DNA of 64,000 bases from Streptomyces liangshanensis (lineage in GTDB: Bacteria; Actinomycetota; Actinomycetes; Streptomycetales; Streptomycetaceae). The position numbers and the translations under genes were made by a program. This document shows positions 26,260-33,602 of the stretch, in pieces (positions within the stretch are counted from its first letter, which is position 1; each line of letters opens with the position of its first letter). Below the pieces are notes generated by a model that was not told the DNA's origin, did not search any database, and saw only the letters and a program-made list of their open reading frames with translations. The DNA lies in contig NZ_CP050177.1 of NCBI RefSeq assembly GCF_011694815.1, positions 7,447,501 through 7,511,500 on the forward strand, written 5' to 3'.

Positions 26260-26655
26260 TCAGCGGCGCGGCGGCTCCTCGCCGCCGCGCCGGCCCGCGT
26301 CGTCCGGCTCCGGCTCGTCGTCGGACGGCGGCCGGTAGGCCTCCTCGCCGTGCCCGCCGAGCTGATGCGGGTACAGCCGCTCGCCGTGGCCGGGGAACCG
26401 GTCGGAGGGGTCGGTGTTCTCCTCGATGTGGGCCTGGTGGTCCGGCTTCACCGGCTGTTCCGACGGCTTCGGCGGCGGCCCCATCCGGGAGCGCAGCCGC
26501 GCCCCGTACCAGAAGCCGCCCAGAAGGATGATCACGACGACCAGGCCCACCACGAACGCGATGACCTTGGTCCCCACCCCGCTGGCCGCCAGGTCGACGA
26601 GGTCGGCGGCGTGGACGGGGCTCGCATGGTACGTGTGCGGTGGGTTCATGGTCAT
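26260..26655 (-). CDS. DUF6479-like small membrane protein
   Basis: 131 residues. The start is taken at ATG 26655 (MTMNPPHTYHAS), with GGGGTACGCGG upstream; the ATG six bases downstream is an alternative. One membrane helix (VIAFVVGLVVVIILLGGFWYGARLR) is followed by a charged, Pro-rich cytoplasmic tail (KPSEQPVKPDHQAHIEENTDPSDRFP). It resembles the Streptomyces DUF6479 family of unknown role. It lies opposite to, and between, the formate dehydrogenase operon and the Mrp-like operon, so it separates their transcripts. Confidence 0.65.
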   Translation of the reverse strand: MTMNPPHTYHASPVHAADLVDLAASGVGTKVIAFVVGLVVVIILLGGFWYGARLRSRMGPPPKPSEQPVKPDHQAHIEENTDPSDRFPGHGERLYPHQLGGHGEEAYRPPSDDEPEPDDAGRRGGEEPPRR

Positions 26656-26822
26656 CCGCGTACCCCATGCCGGTGACGTCAGACGGGCGCTCGGCCGGAG
26701 GCCCCGCAATCTTCACCCGGAGGAACGAATTCCGGGCACCGGCCCAGCGCCTTCCGGGCCCTGACCGCCTCCGGTGCTTTCATGGCCGGATGCCGGAGCA
26801 GCAGCGTGCGGAGGTGAGCTCC

Positions 26823-26999
26823 ATGGCGCGCGGGATCGTGCTCGTCGCGGAGTTGGCCCTCTGGTGGGGCGCCCTGCTCGTGCTCTGGCTGATGCTCATC
26901 GGCGCCGTCGAACCCCTGGAATGGGCGGTCGGCGGCTCCGCCGCGCTGGTCGGCGCCGTGGCGGCCCTCGGCGCGCGCCGGGCGGTGGCCGACCGGTGA
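26823..26999 (+). CDS. Short MrpE-like subunit
   Basis: 58 residues, fixed by GGAGGTGAGCTCC before ATG 26823. Two helices (LVAELALWWGALLVLWLMLIG; AVGGSAALVGAVAALGA). Its place at the head of the operon matches MrpE/MbhA, though it is much shorter than the usual 160 residues. It overlaps the next gene by four bases (GTGA). On sequence alone the family match is weak; context carries the call. Confidence 0.6.
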   Translation: MARGIVLVAELALWWGALLVLWLMLIGAVEPLEWAVGGSAALVGAVAALGARRAVADR

Positions 27000-27472
27000 A
27001 CGGCTGGCTCCTCGCCGCGATCGTCCTGCTCCTCGGCGGAACGGGCCCCGCGATCCTCGGCGTGGCCACCGGACCGGTCCGGCGCCGGGTCGTCGCCCAG
27101 AACACCGGCACCCTCACCGCCTGCCTCGTGCTGCTCCTGCTCGCCCAGGGGTACGGGCGGTCCGCCTACCTCGACTCCGCGCTGGTCCTCGCCGTGCTCG
27201 GCCCGGCCGGCACGCTGATCTACGCACGGCTCTTCGCGGAGGAACTGATCGCCGACCCGCCGCGCGGCCGCTCCGGCGACCTCCTCGCCGTCGTCGCGGC
27301 CACCGCCGTCGTCGTCCCCCTGTGCGTGGTCACCGACCCCGGCCGGGCCACCGTGAAACTCCTCGTGATCGGGGCGCTCCTGGTGGCGGGCAACCTGATC
27401 TCCTCCCGGGCCCTGCGGCACAGCCCCCCGGCCGTGCCGCAGAGCGCCGAAGGGGCCGCCGGCCATGGATGA
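26996..27472 (+). CDS. Fused MrpF-MrpG-like antiporter subunit
   Basis: 158 residues from GTG at 26996. The first half resembles MrpF (RRVVAQNTGTLTACLVLLLLAQGYGRSAYLDSALVLAVLGPAGTLIYARLF). The second half (VVAATAVVVPLCVVTDPGRATVKLLVIGALLVAGNLISSRALRHS) resembles MrpG. F and G are normally separate small proteins, so this appears to be a fusion. Five or six helices. Its stop lies inside the next gene (8-base overlap). Confidence 0.65.
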   Translation: MNGWLLAAIVLLLGGTGPAILGVATGPVRRRVVAQNTGTLTACLVLLLLAQGYGRSAYLDSALVLAVLGPAGTLIYARLFAEELIADPPRGRSGDLLAVVAATAVVVPLCVVTDPGRATVKLLVIGALLVAGNLISSRALRHSPPAVPQSAEGAAGHG

Positions 27473-27761
27473 CGTACTGGTCGTCGTCGCTCTCCTGCTC
27501 GTCGCCGTCTCCGCCACCGCGGCCGTCGTCGTCCGCGATCCCGCGCGCCAGGCCCTCGTCCTGTCCCAGCTCGGACTCACCCTCGCCCTGCTGTTCACCG
27601 TCCTCCAGGCCCCCGACGTGGCGCTGTCCCAACTCGCCGTCGGCTCGGCGCTCACCCCGCTCCTGCTGCTCCTGTCCGTACGCAAGGTGCGGCGCCGCGG
27701 CCTCCCGCCCCCCGGGGAGCCGGCGCCGTCCGGGACACCGGCCCGCGAGGAGCGGGCGTGA
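27465..27761 (+). CDS. MbhD-like (DUF4040) subunit
   Basis: 98 residues from ATG at 27465. Three helices and the DUF4040/MbhD core: VVRDPARQALVLSQLGLTLALLFTVLQAPDVALSQLAVGSALTPLLLLL. In Mrp systems this domain is the C-terminal part of MrpA; in Mbh-type systems it is a separate subunit, as here. The conserved APDVALSQLAVGSAL segment contains the acidic residue placed in the ion path of homologues. It overlaps the next gene by GTGA. Confidence 0.8.
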   Translation: MDDVLVVVALLLVAVSATAAVVVRDPARQALVLSQLGLTLALLFTVLQAPDVALSQLAVGSALTPLLLLLSVRKVRRRGLPPPGEPAPSGTPAREERA

Positions 27762-28489
27762 GCCGCCGGCTGCGGATGTGGGTGCTGGCCCTCGGCACCG
27801 CCGGCGTCGCCGTGCTCCTCGTCGTCGCGTACCTGGAACTCCCCGGCTTCGGCGGCGACTCCCACCCCTACGGCGACCGCGCCGTGAGCGCCGCGCTGGC
27901 CCACCGCACCGCGAACGTCATCTCCTCCGTCAACTTCGACCAGCGCGGCTTCGACACGCTGGGGGAGGAGAGCATCCTCTTCGCCGCCGTCCTCGGCACG
28001 GTCGTCCTGCTGCGCCAGACCCGCGACGAACGGCAGGTCGAACCCGCCCCCGCCCCGGTGGCCGCCTTCGTCCGCCGCTACGCGGTCCACGCGCTGCCCG
28101 TCACCCTCCTCGTCGGCCTGTACGTCGTCGCCCACGGCCAGCTCAGCCCCGGCGGCGGCTTCCAGGGCGGCGTGGTCGTCGCGACCGCGCTGCACCTGCT
28201 CTACATCGCCGTCGACTACCGCGCCCTCGAACGGGTCAGGCCCCTCTGGCTGTTCACCCTCGGCGACGCCGTCGGCGAGGCGTCCTACGCCCTGCTGGGC
28301 ATCGCCGGACTCCTCTGGGGAACGGCGTTCCTCGCCGACTTCGTACCGCTGGGCACCTTCAACACCCTGTCCTCCGGCGGGACCGTCCCGCTCCTGAACG
28401 CGGCCATCGGCATCGAGGTCGCCTGCGCGGTCGTCGTCCTGCTCGCCCGCTTCCTGGACCAGGCCGTCGAGATCGAAAAGGCGCGGTGA
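27758..28489 (+). CDS. MbhE-MrpB-like subunit
   Basis: 243 residues from GTG at 27758. The N-terminal part resembles MbhE, with FDQRGFDTLGEESILFAAVLGTVVLLRQ. The C-terminal part is MrpB-like: LPVTLLVGLYVVAHGQLSPGGGFQGGVVVATALHLLYIA and GNAxPLGTFNTLSSGGT-like endings. About six helices. In Mbh systems these are adjacent separate genes; here they are joined. It continues the overlap-coupled operon; the next gene starts 11 bases after its stop behind GAGGAGCG. Confidence 0.82.
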   Translation: MSRRLRMWVLALGTAGVAVLLVVAYLELPGFGGDSHPYGDRAVSAALAHRTANVISSVNFDQRGFDTLGEESILFAAVLGTVVLLRQTRDERQVEPAPAPVAAFVRRYAVHALPVTLLVGLYVVAHGQLSPGGGFQGGVVVATALHLLYIAVDYRALERVRPLWLFTLGDAVGEASYALLGIAGLLWGTAFLADFVPLGTFNTLSSGGTVPLLNAAIGIEVACAVVVLLARFLDQAVEIEKAR

Positions 28490-28499
28490 GGAGCGACCG

Positions 28500-28847
28500 A
28501 TGTCCGTGTTCCCCTACCTGGTCGCCGCGTGGATCTTCCTCGTCGGCTGCTACGGGCTCGCCACCAGCCGCAATCTCCTGCACGCCGTGGGCTGCCTCGC
28601 CGTGTGCCAGTCGTCCACCTACGTCCTGCTGCTCGCCGTCGGCTTCCGCGACGGCGGCACCGCCCCCGTGTTCTCCGACCTGACACCCGGCTCCCGCCCG
28701 GTCGTCGACCCCGTCGTCCAGGCCCTCGCGCTCACGGACGTCGTCGTCGGCGCCACCCTCACCGCGCTGCTGCTCGCCCTGGTCATCCAGGTGTCCAAGC
28801 GGCACGGCACGGTCGACCCCGACGAACTGTCCGAGCTGCGCGGGTGA
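28500..28847 (+). CDS. MrpC/NuoK-like subunit
   Basis: 115 residues from ATG at 28500. Three helices with the NuoK/MrpC pattern: FLVGCYGLATSRNLLHAVGCLAVCQSSTYVLLLAVGF and VVDPVVQALALTDVVVGATLTALLLALVIQV. The DPVVQALALTDVVVGA segment is the family hallmark. It overlaps the next gene by GTGA. NuoK-like subunits form part of the proton or sodium path next to the large antiporter subunit. Confidence 0.88.
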   Translation: MSVFPYLVAAWIFLVGCYGLATSRNLLHAVGCLAVCQSSTYVLLLAVGFRDGGTAPVFSDLTPGSRPVVDPVVQALALTDVVVGATLTALLLALVIQVSKRHGTVDPDELSELRG

Positions 28848-30607
28848 ACCAGCTCCTCCCACTGATCGTGGCCGCGCCGCTGCTGGGAGCGGCCCTCCTC
28901 GTCGCCACCGGCCGCCGGCTGCGCCGGATCGTGGCCGAGGCCGTGGGATGCGCCGTCGCCGCCGCCACCGCGGGCCTCGCCGTGTACCTCCTCGTGTCGT
29001 CCTCCTCCCGCCCGCTGGTCGAATGGGTCGGCGGGTGGACGCCGAGGGACGGACACAGCGTCGGGATCGTGCTCGTCGGGGACCAGGTGGCCCTCGGGCT
29101 GGCGAGCGTGATCTCCCTGCTCGTCGTCGCCGTACTGGCCTACTCCTGGCGGTACTTCGACGAGCCGCCCCAGCAACAGACCGGCACCTTCCCGGCGCTG
29201 GTGCTGCTCTTCCAGGCGGGCATGTGCGGCTTCGTCCTCACCGGCGACCTGTTCAACGCCTTCGTCTTCTTCGAGCTGATGAGCGTCGTCGCCTACGCCC
29301 TGACGGGCTACCGAGTCGAGGAGGCCAAGGCCGTGCAGGGCGCCCTCACCTTCGGCGTCGTCAACTCGCTCGGCGCGTACGTCACCCTCACCGGCCTCGT
29401 GCTCCTGTACGCGCGCACCGGCGAGCTGGGCATGCGGGAGATCGGCCGGGCGCTCGACGCCCGGGGCGGGCCCGACGCGCTGGTCCTCGTCGCCTTCGCG
29501 TTCGTCCTGACCGGACTGCTCGTCAAGGCCGCCGCCGTACCCTTCCACTTCTGGCTCCCCGACGCCCACGCCGTCGCGCCCACCCCGGTCTGCATGCTGC
29601 TGTCCGGCGTCATGGTCGAGCTGGGGGTGTACGGCGCGGGGCGCGTGTACTGGACCGTCTTCGCCGGGCCCGGCGGCGTGGCGCCCTCCGACGCCGAACG
29701 CGCCCTGGTCACCCTGGGCACCGCGTCCGCCCTGGTCGGCGCCGTCATGTGCTGGCAACAGCGCCACATCAAACGGCTGCTGGCCTACTCCACCGTCGCG
29801 CACACCGGCCTGTTCCTGGTCGGCCTCGGCCTCCTCGCCCCCGACTCCACGACCGGCATCGCCCTCTACGTCCTCGCCCACGCCGGGGTGAAGGCCGCCC
29901 TGTTCGCCTGCGCAGGCATCCTGCTCGACCGGTACGGCAGCGTCGACGCACACGAACTGCACGGCAGGGCCCGCCGCCTGCCACTGGTGGCCGGCCTGTT
30001 CACGGCGGGCGGCCTGGCCCTCGCCGGCCTGCCCCCGTTCGGCACGGCCCTGGGCAAGGCGCTCACCGAGGAGGCCGCCGGCACCCCGCTGACCGTCCTC
30101 TTCGTCGGCGTGTCGGCGCTCACCGGGGGCGCCGTCCTGCGCGTGGCGGCCGGTGTCTTCGGCGGCTGGGGACCCCGGCCTTCCGGCGACGACACCTACG
30201 AGACCGGCGGGGAGCGCGAGAATCCGGAGACCAGCGGGACCCGGGGACGCGTCCCCGACACCATGGTGGCGGTCCCGGCCGTCCTGCTCGCCTGCGCTCT
30301 GGCCGTGGGCGTCGTCCCGGCCGTCGCCACCCACGTCGGGCACGCCGTGGACGAGGCCCTGCCCGGTACGGCGTCGGTCGTGCCGGAGTGGACGACCACC
30401 GGCGTCCTGCTGGGCCTCCTCTCGGCCCTGCTCGCGGCCGCCGTCGGCACCTACGCGGCCCTCCACCCCCCGGGCGCCACCGCCCGCGACCGGACCGCGC
30501 CGCTGCGCCGCCTCCACTCCGGGCACATCGGGGACTACGTCGCCTGGCTGCTCGTGGGCATGGCCCTGCTCGACGCGCTCACCTTTCCCGGCTACCTCGC
30601 GAGCTGA
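28844..30607 (+). CDS. MrpD/NuoM-like antiporter large subunit
   Basis: 587 residues from GTG at 28844. About 14 helices of the proton-translocating Proton_antipo_M family. Conserved features include GDLFNAFVFFELMSVVAYAL (with the key Glu), LLVKAAAVPFHFWLPDAHAVAPTPVCMLLSGVMVELG (Lys), HIKRLLAYSTVAHTG and YVLAHAGVKAALF. A variable loop (PSGDDTYETGGERENPETSGTRG) lies near residue 450. It is the only large pump subunit in the operon; the NuoL-like first half of MrpA is absent. It ends the unit. Confidence 0.9.
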   Translation: MNQLLPLIVAAPLLGAALLVATGRRLRRIVAEAVGCAVAAATAGLAVYLLVSSSSRPLVEWVGGWTPRDGHSVGIVLVGDQVALGLASVISLLVVAVLAYSWRYFDEPPQQQTGTFPALVLLFQAGMCGFVLTGDLFNAFVFFELMSVVAYALTGYRVEEAKAVQGALTFGVVNSLGAYVTLTGLVLLYARTGELGMREIGRALDARGGPDALVLVAFAFVLTGLLVKAAAVPFHFWLPDAHAVAPTPVCMLLSGVMVELGVYGAGRVYWTVFAGPGGVAPSDAERALVTLGTASALVGAVMCWQQRHIKRLLAYSTVAHTGLFLVGLGLLAPDSTTGIALYVLAHAGVKAALFACAGILLDRYGSVDAHELHGRARRLPLVAGLFTAGGLALAGLPPFGTALGKALTEEAAGTPLTVLFVGVSALTGGAVLRVAAGVFGGWGPRPSGDDTYETGGERENPETSGTRGRVPDTMVAVPAVLLACALAVGVVPAVATHVGHAVDEALPGTASVVPEWTTTGVLLGLLSALLAAAVGTYAALHPPGATARDRTAPLRRLHSGHIGDYVAWLLVGMALLDALTFPGYLAS

Positions 30608-30693
30608 CCGGCCCCCGGCCGGCCCCCGGCCGGTCCCTGGTCCGGTCCCTGGTCCGGGGCCCGGATCGCCGCCGGGACCGGGGACGCGCCGAA

Positions 30694-30816
30694 ATGCGGG
30701 GCGAACGGGAGATGACCCAGTCGGAGATCGGTGAGACACTGGTGCTCTCGCAGACGCATGCCACTCACGGCTGCTCTCGCGCACCCTCACCCAGCTCCGT
30801 ACGGGGACGCCCACCG
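30694..30816 (+). pseudogene. Relic of a SigB/SigF-type sigma factor C-terminus
   Basis: The frame through 30700-30760 reads GEREMTQSEIGETL then LSQTHATH, which matches the sigma region 4 consensus (TQSEIGE-x-L-x-x-SQMHVSRLL). A shift of frame then gives LSRTLTQLRTGT, the typical end of SigB/F/G proteins. There is no start, and the first 200 or so residues are missing. It is a decayed 3' fragment. The bases before it (30608-30660) are tandem GGCCCCCGGCC and GGTCCCTGGTCC copies. Confidence 0.7.
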
Positions 30817-30970
30817 ACCGGTGGGCGATCAGTGAGTGATCATTGACCGGCCACGCCGAGCACAGGCGACGTGTGGCCGTGCCTGACGGGGAATGATGAG
30901 GGAGACAGCTTGCCAGCGGGTCGACCGGCATTCAGGCCGCGCGTCCGCTCGACTACCCGAACGGTTGTGC

Positions 30971-31189
30971 ATGCCTTCTTCACCGTCGCGCCAGGATCCG
31001 TCGCAGGAACCGGCCGCCGAGGGCGCGCTGAACGCGCGCCCGCAGCACCACGACATCTTTCTCGAACCCCGCTACACCGTCGAACTGCCGCCGCTCTCCG
31101 ACGACGAGATGGACAACGAGAGCGAGAGCTTCTTCGTCAGACCCCCCGTTCCGGTACGCCGCCGCACCTCCGCCCCGCGCCGTTCGTAG
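30971..31189 (+). CDS. Small hypothetical protein upstream of ppk2
   Basis: 72 residues from ATG at 30971, stopping 10 bases before the ppk2 start, so the two may be cotranscribed. No membrane helix. It is disordered and charged (SRQDPSQEPAAEGALNARPQHHD, PPLSDDEMDNESESFFVRPP) with a basic end RRRTSAPRRS. The ribosome site is weak and an upstream in-frame start is possible. I do not recognise the family. Confidence 0.45.
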   Translation: MPSSPSRQDPSQEPAAEGALNARPQHHDIFLEPRYTVELPPLSDDEMDNESESFFVRPPVPVRRRTSAPRRS

Positions 31190-31199
31190 GAGCCGCCCC

Positions 31200-32171
31200 A
31201 TGACCGGTACGGAATCGGGTCGTCCGCAGGACGACCGGCCTCTGCTCGACGGCCTCACCGTGGACGACCGGCGCCCCGAGCAGCCGGTGCTGCTGGACGG
31301 CCAGGGGCGGGCCGTCCGGACATGGCGCGAGAACTACCCGTACGACCGCAAGGTGCGGCGGGGGGAGTACGACAGGTCCAAGCGGCTCCTCCAGATCGAG
31401 ATGCTCAAGCTCCAGCGCTGGGTCAAGGAGACCGGCCAGCGGGTGGTCGTGGTGTGCGAGGGGCGGGACGCGGCCGGCAAGGGCGGCACGATCCAGCGCT
31501 TCACCGAGCGGCTCAACCCCCGCGGGGCCCGGGTCGTCGCCCTGGAGAAGCCGACCGAACGCGAGGCCGGCCAGTGGTACTTCCAGCGGTACGTCGCGCA
31601 CCTCCCGTCCGCCGGGGAGATCGTCTTCTTCGACCGCTCCTGGTACAACCGGGCGGGCGTGGAGCGCGTCATGGGCTTCTGCACCCCCGCCGAGTACCGG
31701 CAGTTCCTCCAGCAGGCCCCGCTGTTCGAGCGGATGCTCACCGAGGACGGCGTCCTGCTGGTGAAGTTCTGGTTCTCGGTCTCCCGTACGGAACAGCGCA
31801 CCCGGTTCGCGATCCGCCAGATCGATCCCGTACGGCAGTGGAAGCTGTCGCCGACCGACCTGGCCTCGCTGGACCTGTGGGACGAGTACACCGCCGCCAA
31901 GATCGACATGTTCCGGGCGACCGACACGGCGGCGGCGCCCTGGACGGTCGTCAAGAACAACGACAAGAAGCGCGGCCGGCTGGAGGCGATGCGCAGCCTG
32001 CTCTGGCGCTTCGACTACGCGAACAAGGACGACAAGGTGATCGGGGAGCCGGACCCGCTGATCGTGGGCCCGGCGGACACCCTGCTGGAGCCGGGGGAGG
32101 AGAGCACGGACCTCTCGCCCACCCCGCTCGCCCACCGCATCGAGGGACCGGGCGACCACCCGGAGGAATGA
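31200..32171 (+). CDS. ppk2: Polyphosphate kinase 2
   Basis: 323 residues from ATG at 31200 (AGGAGCCGCCCC). PPK2 fold: Walker A GRDAAGKGG (88-96), lid region RGARVVALEKPTEREAGQWYFQRYVAHLP, Walker B FFDRSWYNRAGVERVMGF, and the C-terminal ETPWTVVKNNDKKRGRLEAMR-like segment (here APWTVVKNNDKKRGR). It transfers phosphate between polyphosphate and nucleotides in the cytoplasm. One catalytic domain, so class I or similar. The C-terminal 45 residues are poorly conserved. A GC hairpin follows. Confidence 0.93.
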   Translation: MTGTESGRPQDDRPLLDGLTVDDRRPEQPVLLDGQGRAVRTWRENYPYDRKVRRGEYDRSKRLLQIEMLKLQRWVKETGQRVVVVCEGRDAAGKGGTIQRFTERLNPRGARVVALEKPTEREAGQWYFQRYVAHLPSAGEIVFFDRSWYNRAGVERVMGFCTPAEYRQFLQQAPLFERMLTEDGVLLVKFWFSVSRTEQRTRFAIRQIDPVRQWKLSPTDLASLDLWDEYTAAKIDMFRATDTAAAPWTVVKNNDKKRGRLEAMRSLLWRFDYANKDDKVIGEPDPLIVGPADTLLEPGEESTDLSPTPLAHRIEGPGDHPEE

Positions 32172-32184
32172 CCCGCCGGCCCGG

Positions 32185-32208
32185 GCCCGGGGACACGACG
32201 TCCCGGGC
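32185..32208. terminator. Hairpin between ppk2 and the acetyltransferase
   Basis: GCCCGGG (32185-32191) pairs with CCCGGGC (32202-32208), with a 10-base loop, between convergent stops. No U-tract. Confidence 0.55.
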
Positions 32209-32237
32209 GCCGGGCCGCGCCCGTCGCCGAGATCCCG

Positions 32238-32726
32238 TCAGGAGACCTCGGGCCAGGTGATCCGGAAGTACCGCAGCTCCGCGTCCTCCGACACCAGCCG
32301 CATCCCGGCCGCCCCCATCACGCGGTGGGACGCCACGTTGTCGTGGTCCGCGTCGCCGTCCACCCGCGTGATGCCCCGGGACCGCGCGAAACGCAGCAGT
32401 TCCCGCAGCGCCTCGGAGGCGTACCCCCGGCCCTGCGCCGAGGGGATCAGGCCGTAGCCGATCGTGACCGCGCGGTCCTCGTCGGGGGCCCCGTGGAAGC
32501 CGAGGCCGCCCACCGCCCGGCCGTCCTCGCGGCGGCGGATCTCGTACGCGCCGAACGGCTGCGGGTCCCCGGTGATCGCGCAGGTCGTCAGGAAACGCCG
32601 GGCGCCGACCATGTCCCCGTCGGCGGGATAGCCGGGCGCCCACCGGTCCTCGCCGTCCGGTTCCCCCGCCGCCACCCGCTCGGCCTCCATGACACTCAAC
32701 GGATGCAGTACGAGCCGCTCCGTCAC
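32238..32726 (-). CDS. GNAT-family acetyltransferase
   Basis: 162 residues. The start is the GTG at 32726 because GGAGG lies 5 bases before it; an ATG four codons upstream has no ribosome site. RimJ-like GNAT fold: VTERLVLHPL, PFGAYEIRRREDGRAVGGLGFHG, TIGYGLIPSAQGRGYASEALRELLRFA (acetyl-CoA loop Q-x-x-G-R/G-Y-A) and DHDNVASHRVMGAAGM. It acetylates a protein N-terminus or small molecule; the substrate is unknown. It converges with ppk2. Confidence 0.88.
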   Translation of the reverse strand: MTERLVLHPLSVMEAERVAAGEPDGEDRWAPGYPADGDMVGARRFLTTCAITGDPQPFGAYEIRRREDGRAVGGLGFHGAPDEDRAVTIGYGLIPSAQGRGYASEALRELLRFARSRGITRVDGDADHDNVASHRVMGAAGMRLVSEDAELRYFRITWPEVS

Positions 32727-32819
32727 CAGATCCTCCATGACAGGGAGGAGTATCACGGCACGGAGTGGTGTGTCACCGGCGCCCCCGGGCGTCGGAACGG
32801 ACGGCGGCGGAACATCGGC

Positions 32820-32858
32820 AAGGCATCGGCGAGGCGCCACCAAGGCGTCGGCGAGGCG
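32820..32858. repeat. Two direct copies of a 17-bp unit
   Basis: AAGGCATCGGCGAGGCG (32820-32836) recurs with one change at 32842-32858, 22 bases apart, in the gap between the acetyltransferase and the GAF-like gene. The gap (32727-32992) holds no gene I can support. Confidence 0.6.
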
Positions 32859-32992
32859 TCAACAGGCCGTCAACGGACGGCGGGAGACCGCCAGGATCCT
32901 GTCAGGGCTCCGGCCGTACGACCCGGGCGGGCGGCGGAGGCGGATGCTGGAGGTACGGCCGCCGTACCGGCCGGGAACCGAAGAGGTGGATC

Positions 32993-33478
32993 ATGACTCT
33001 CCCGCTGCGTGACCGCGTCGCACTGGGGCTGGCCGCCGGACTGGCCGGGTCCGGACTGGCGCTCTACGTCAGGAGGTTGCGCGCCGTCGCGCGCGCCGAG
33101 GCGGGGTACCTGCGGGGCCTCCACGACACCGCCGCGCTGTCCCAGGCCGCCGGCGCCCCCGACGCCGTCGTCGAACAGGTCGGCCGCAGGCTCGCCGAGA
33201 CCCTGGCGCTGCGGGACTGGCGCTTCGAGTACGGCAGCCTCCTCGGCCACCCCGCGCGGCTCACCCAGGACGGCGAGGTGCTCGTGGACCGGAGGCCGTG
33301 GGACGTGGAGCGGCGCGGCTGGCCGGAGGGCGAGATCGAACTGCGCGCGGGCGCCAACGGCCACTACCGCGGGCGCTTCCTGGTCCGGCCCACGCCGGGG
33401 ACCGTACCGTCCCGGCAGGTACGGCTGGTCGCCGTGACGCTCGCCGACCAGGCGGGGGCGGCGCTCGACGCGGCGTGA
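32993..33478 (+). CDS. GAF-like membrane-anchored protein upstream of kdpD
   Basis: 161 residues from ATG at 32993 (GAGGTGGATC). One N-terminal helix (RVALGLAAGLAGSGLALYVRRL) and a soluble domain of GAF character (DAVVEQVGRRLAETLALRDWRFEYG, EVLVDRRPWDVERRGWPEGEIELR, RQVRLVAVTLADQAGAALDAA). It resembles the GAF part of KdpD-type sensors but has no kinase. Direct AGGGACCTG copies lie in the gap to kdpD. It may tune that sensor; this is inference. Confidence 0.6.
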   Translation: MTLPLRDRVALGLAAGLAGSGLALYVRRLRAVARAEAGYLRGLHDTAALSQAAGAPDAVVEQVGRRLAETLALRDWRFEYGSLLGHPARLTQDGEVLVDRRPWDVERRGWPEGEIELRAGANGHYRGRFLVRPTPGTVPSRQVRLVAVTLADQAGAALDAA

Positions 33479-33602
33479 GCGCCCCGTCCCGACCTGGCAT
33501 GAGGGACCTGACGTAAGGGACCTGTCAAAGGTGCCGCGACGGCCGTATGGGACCCGTCAACGCCGGGCCGCACCCGGCGGAAGCGGGGTTGGCTGTGGAT
33601 CC

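Noticed and set aside
26260..26655. Additional Mrp subunit
   Set aside because: Opposite strand, one helix and an acidic tail; it fits DUF6479 better than any Mrp family.
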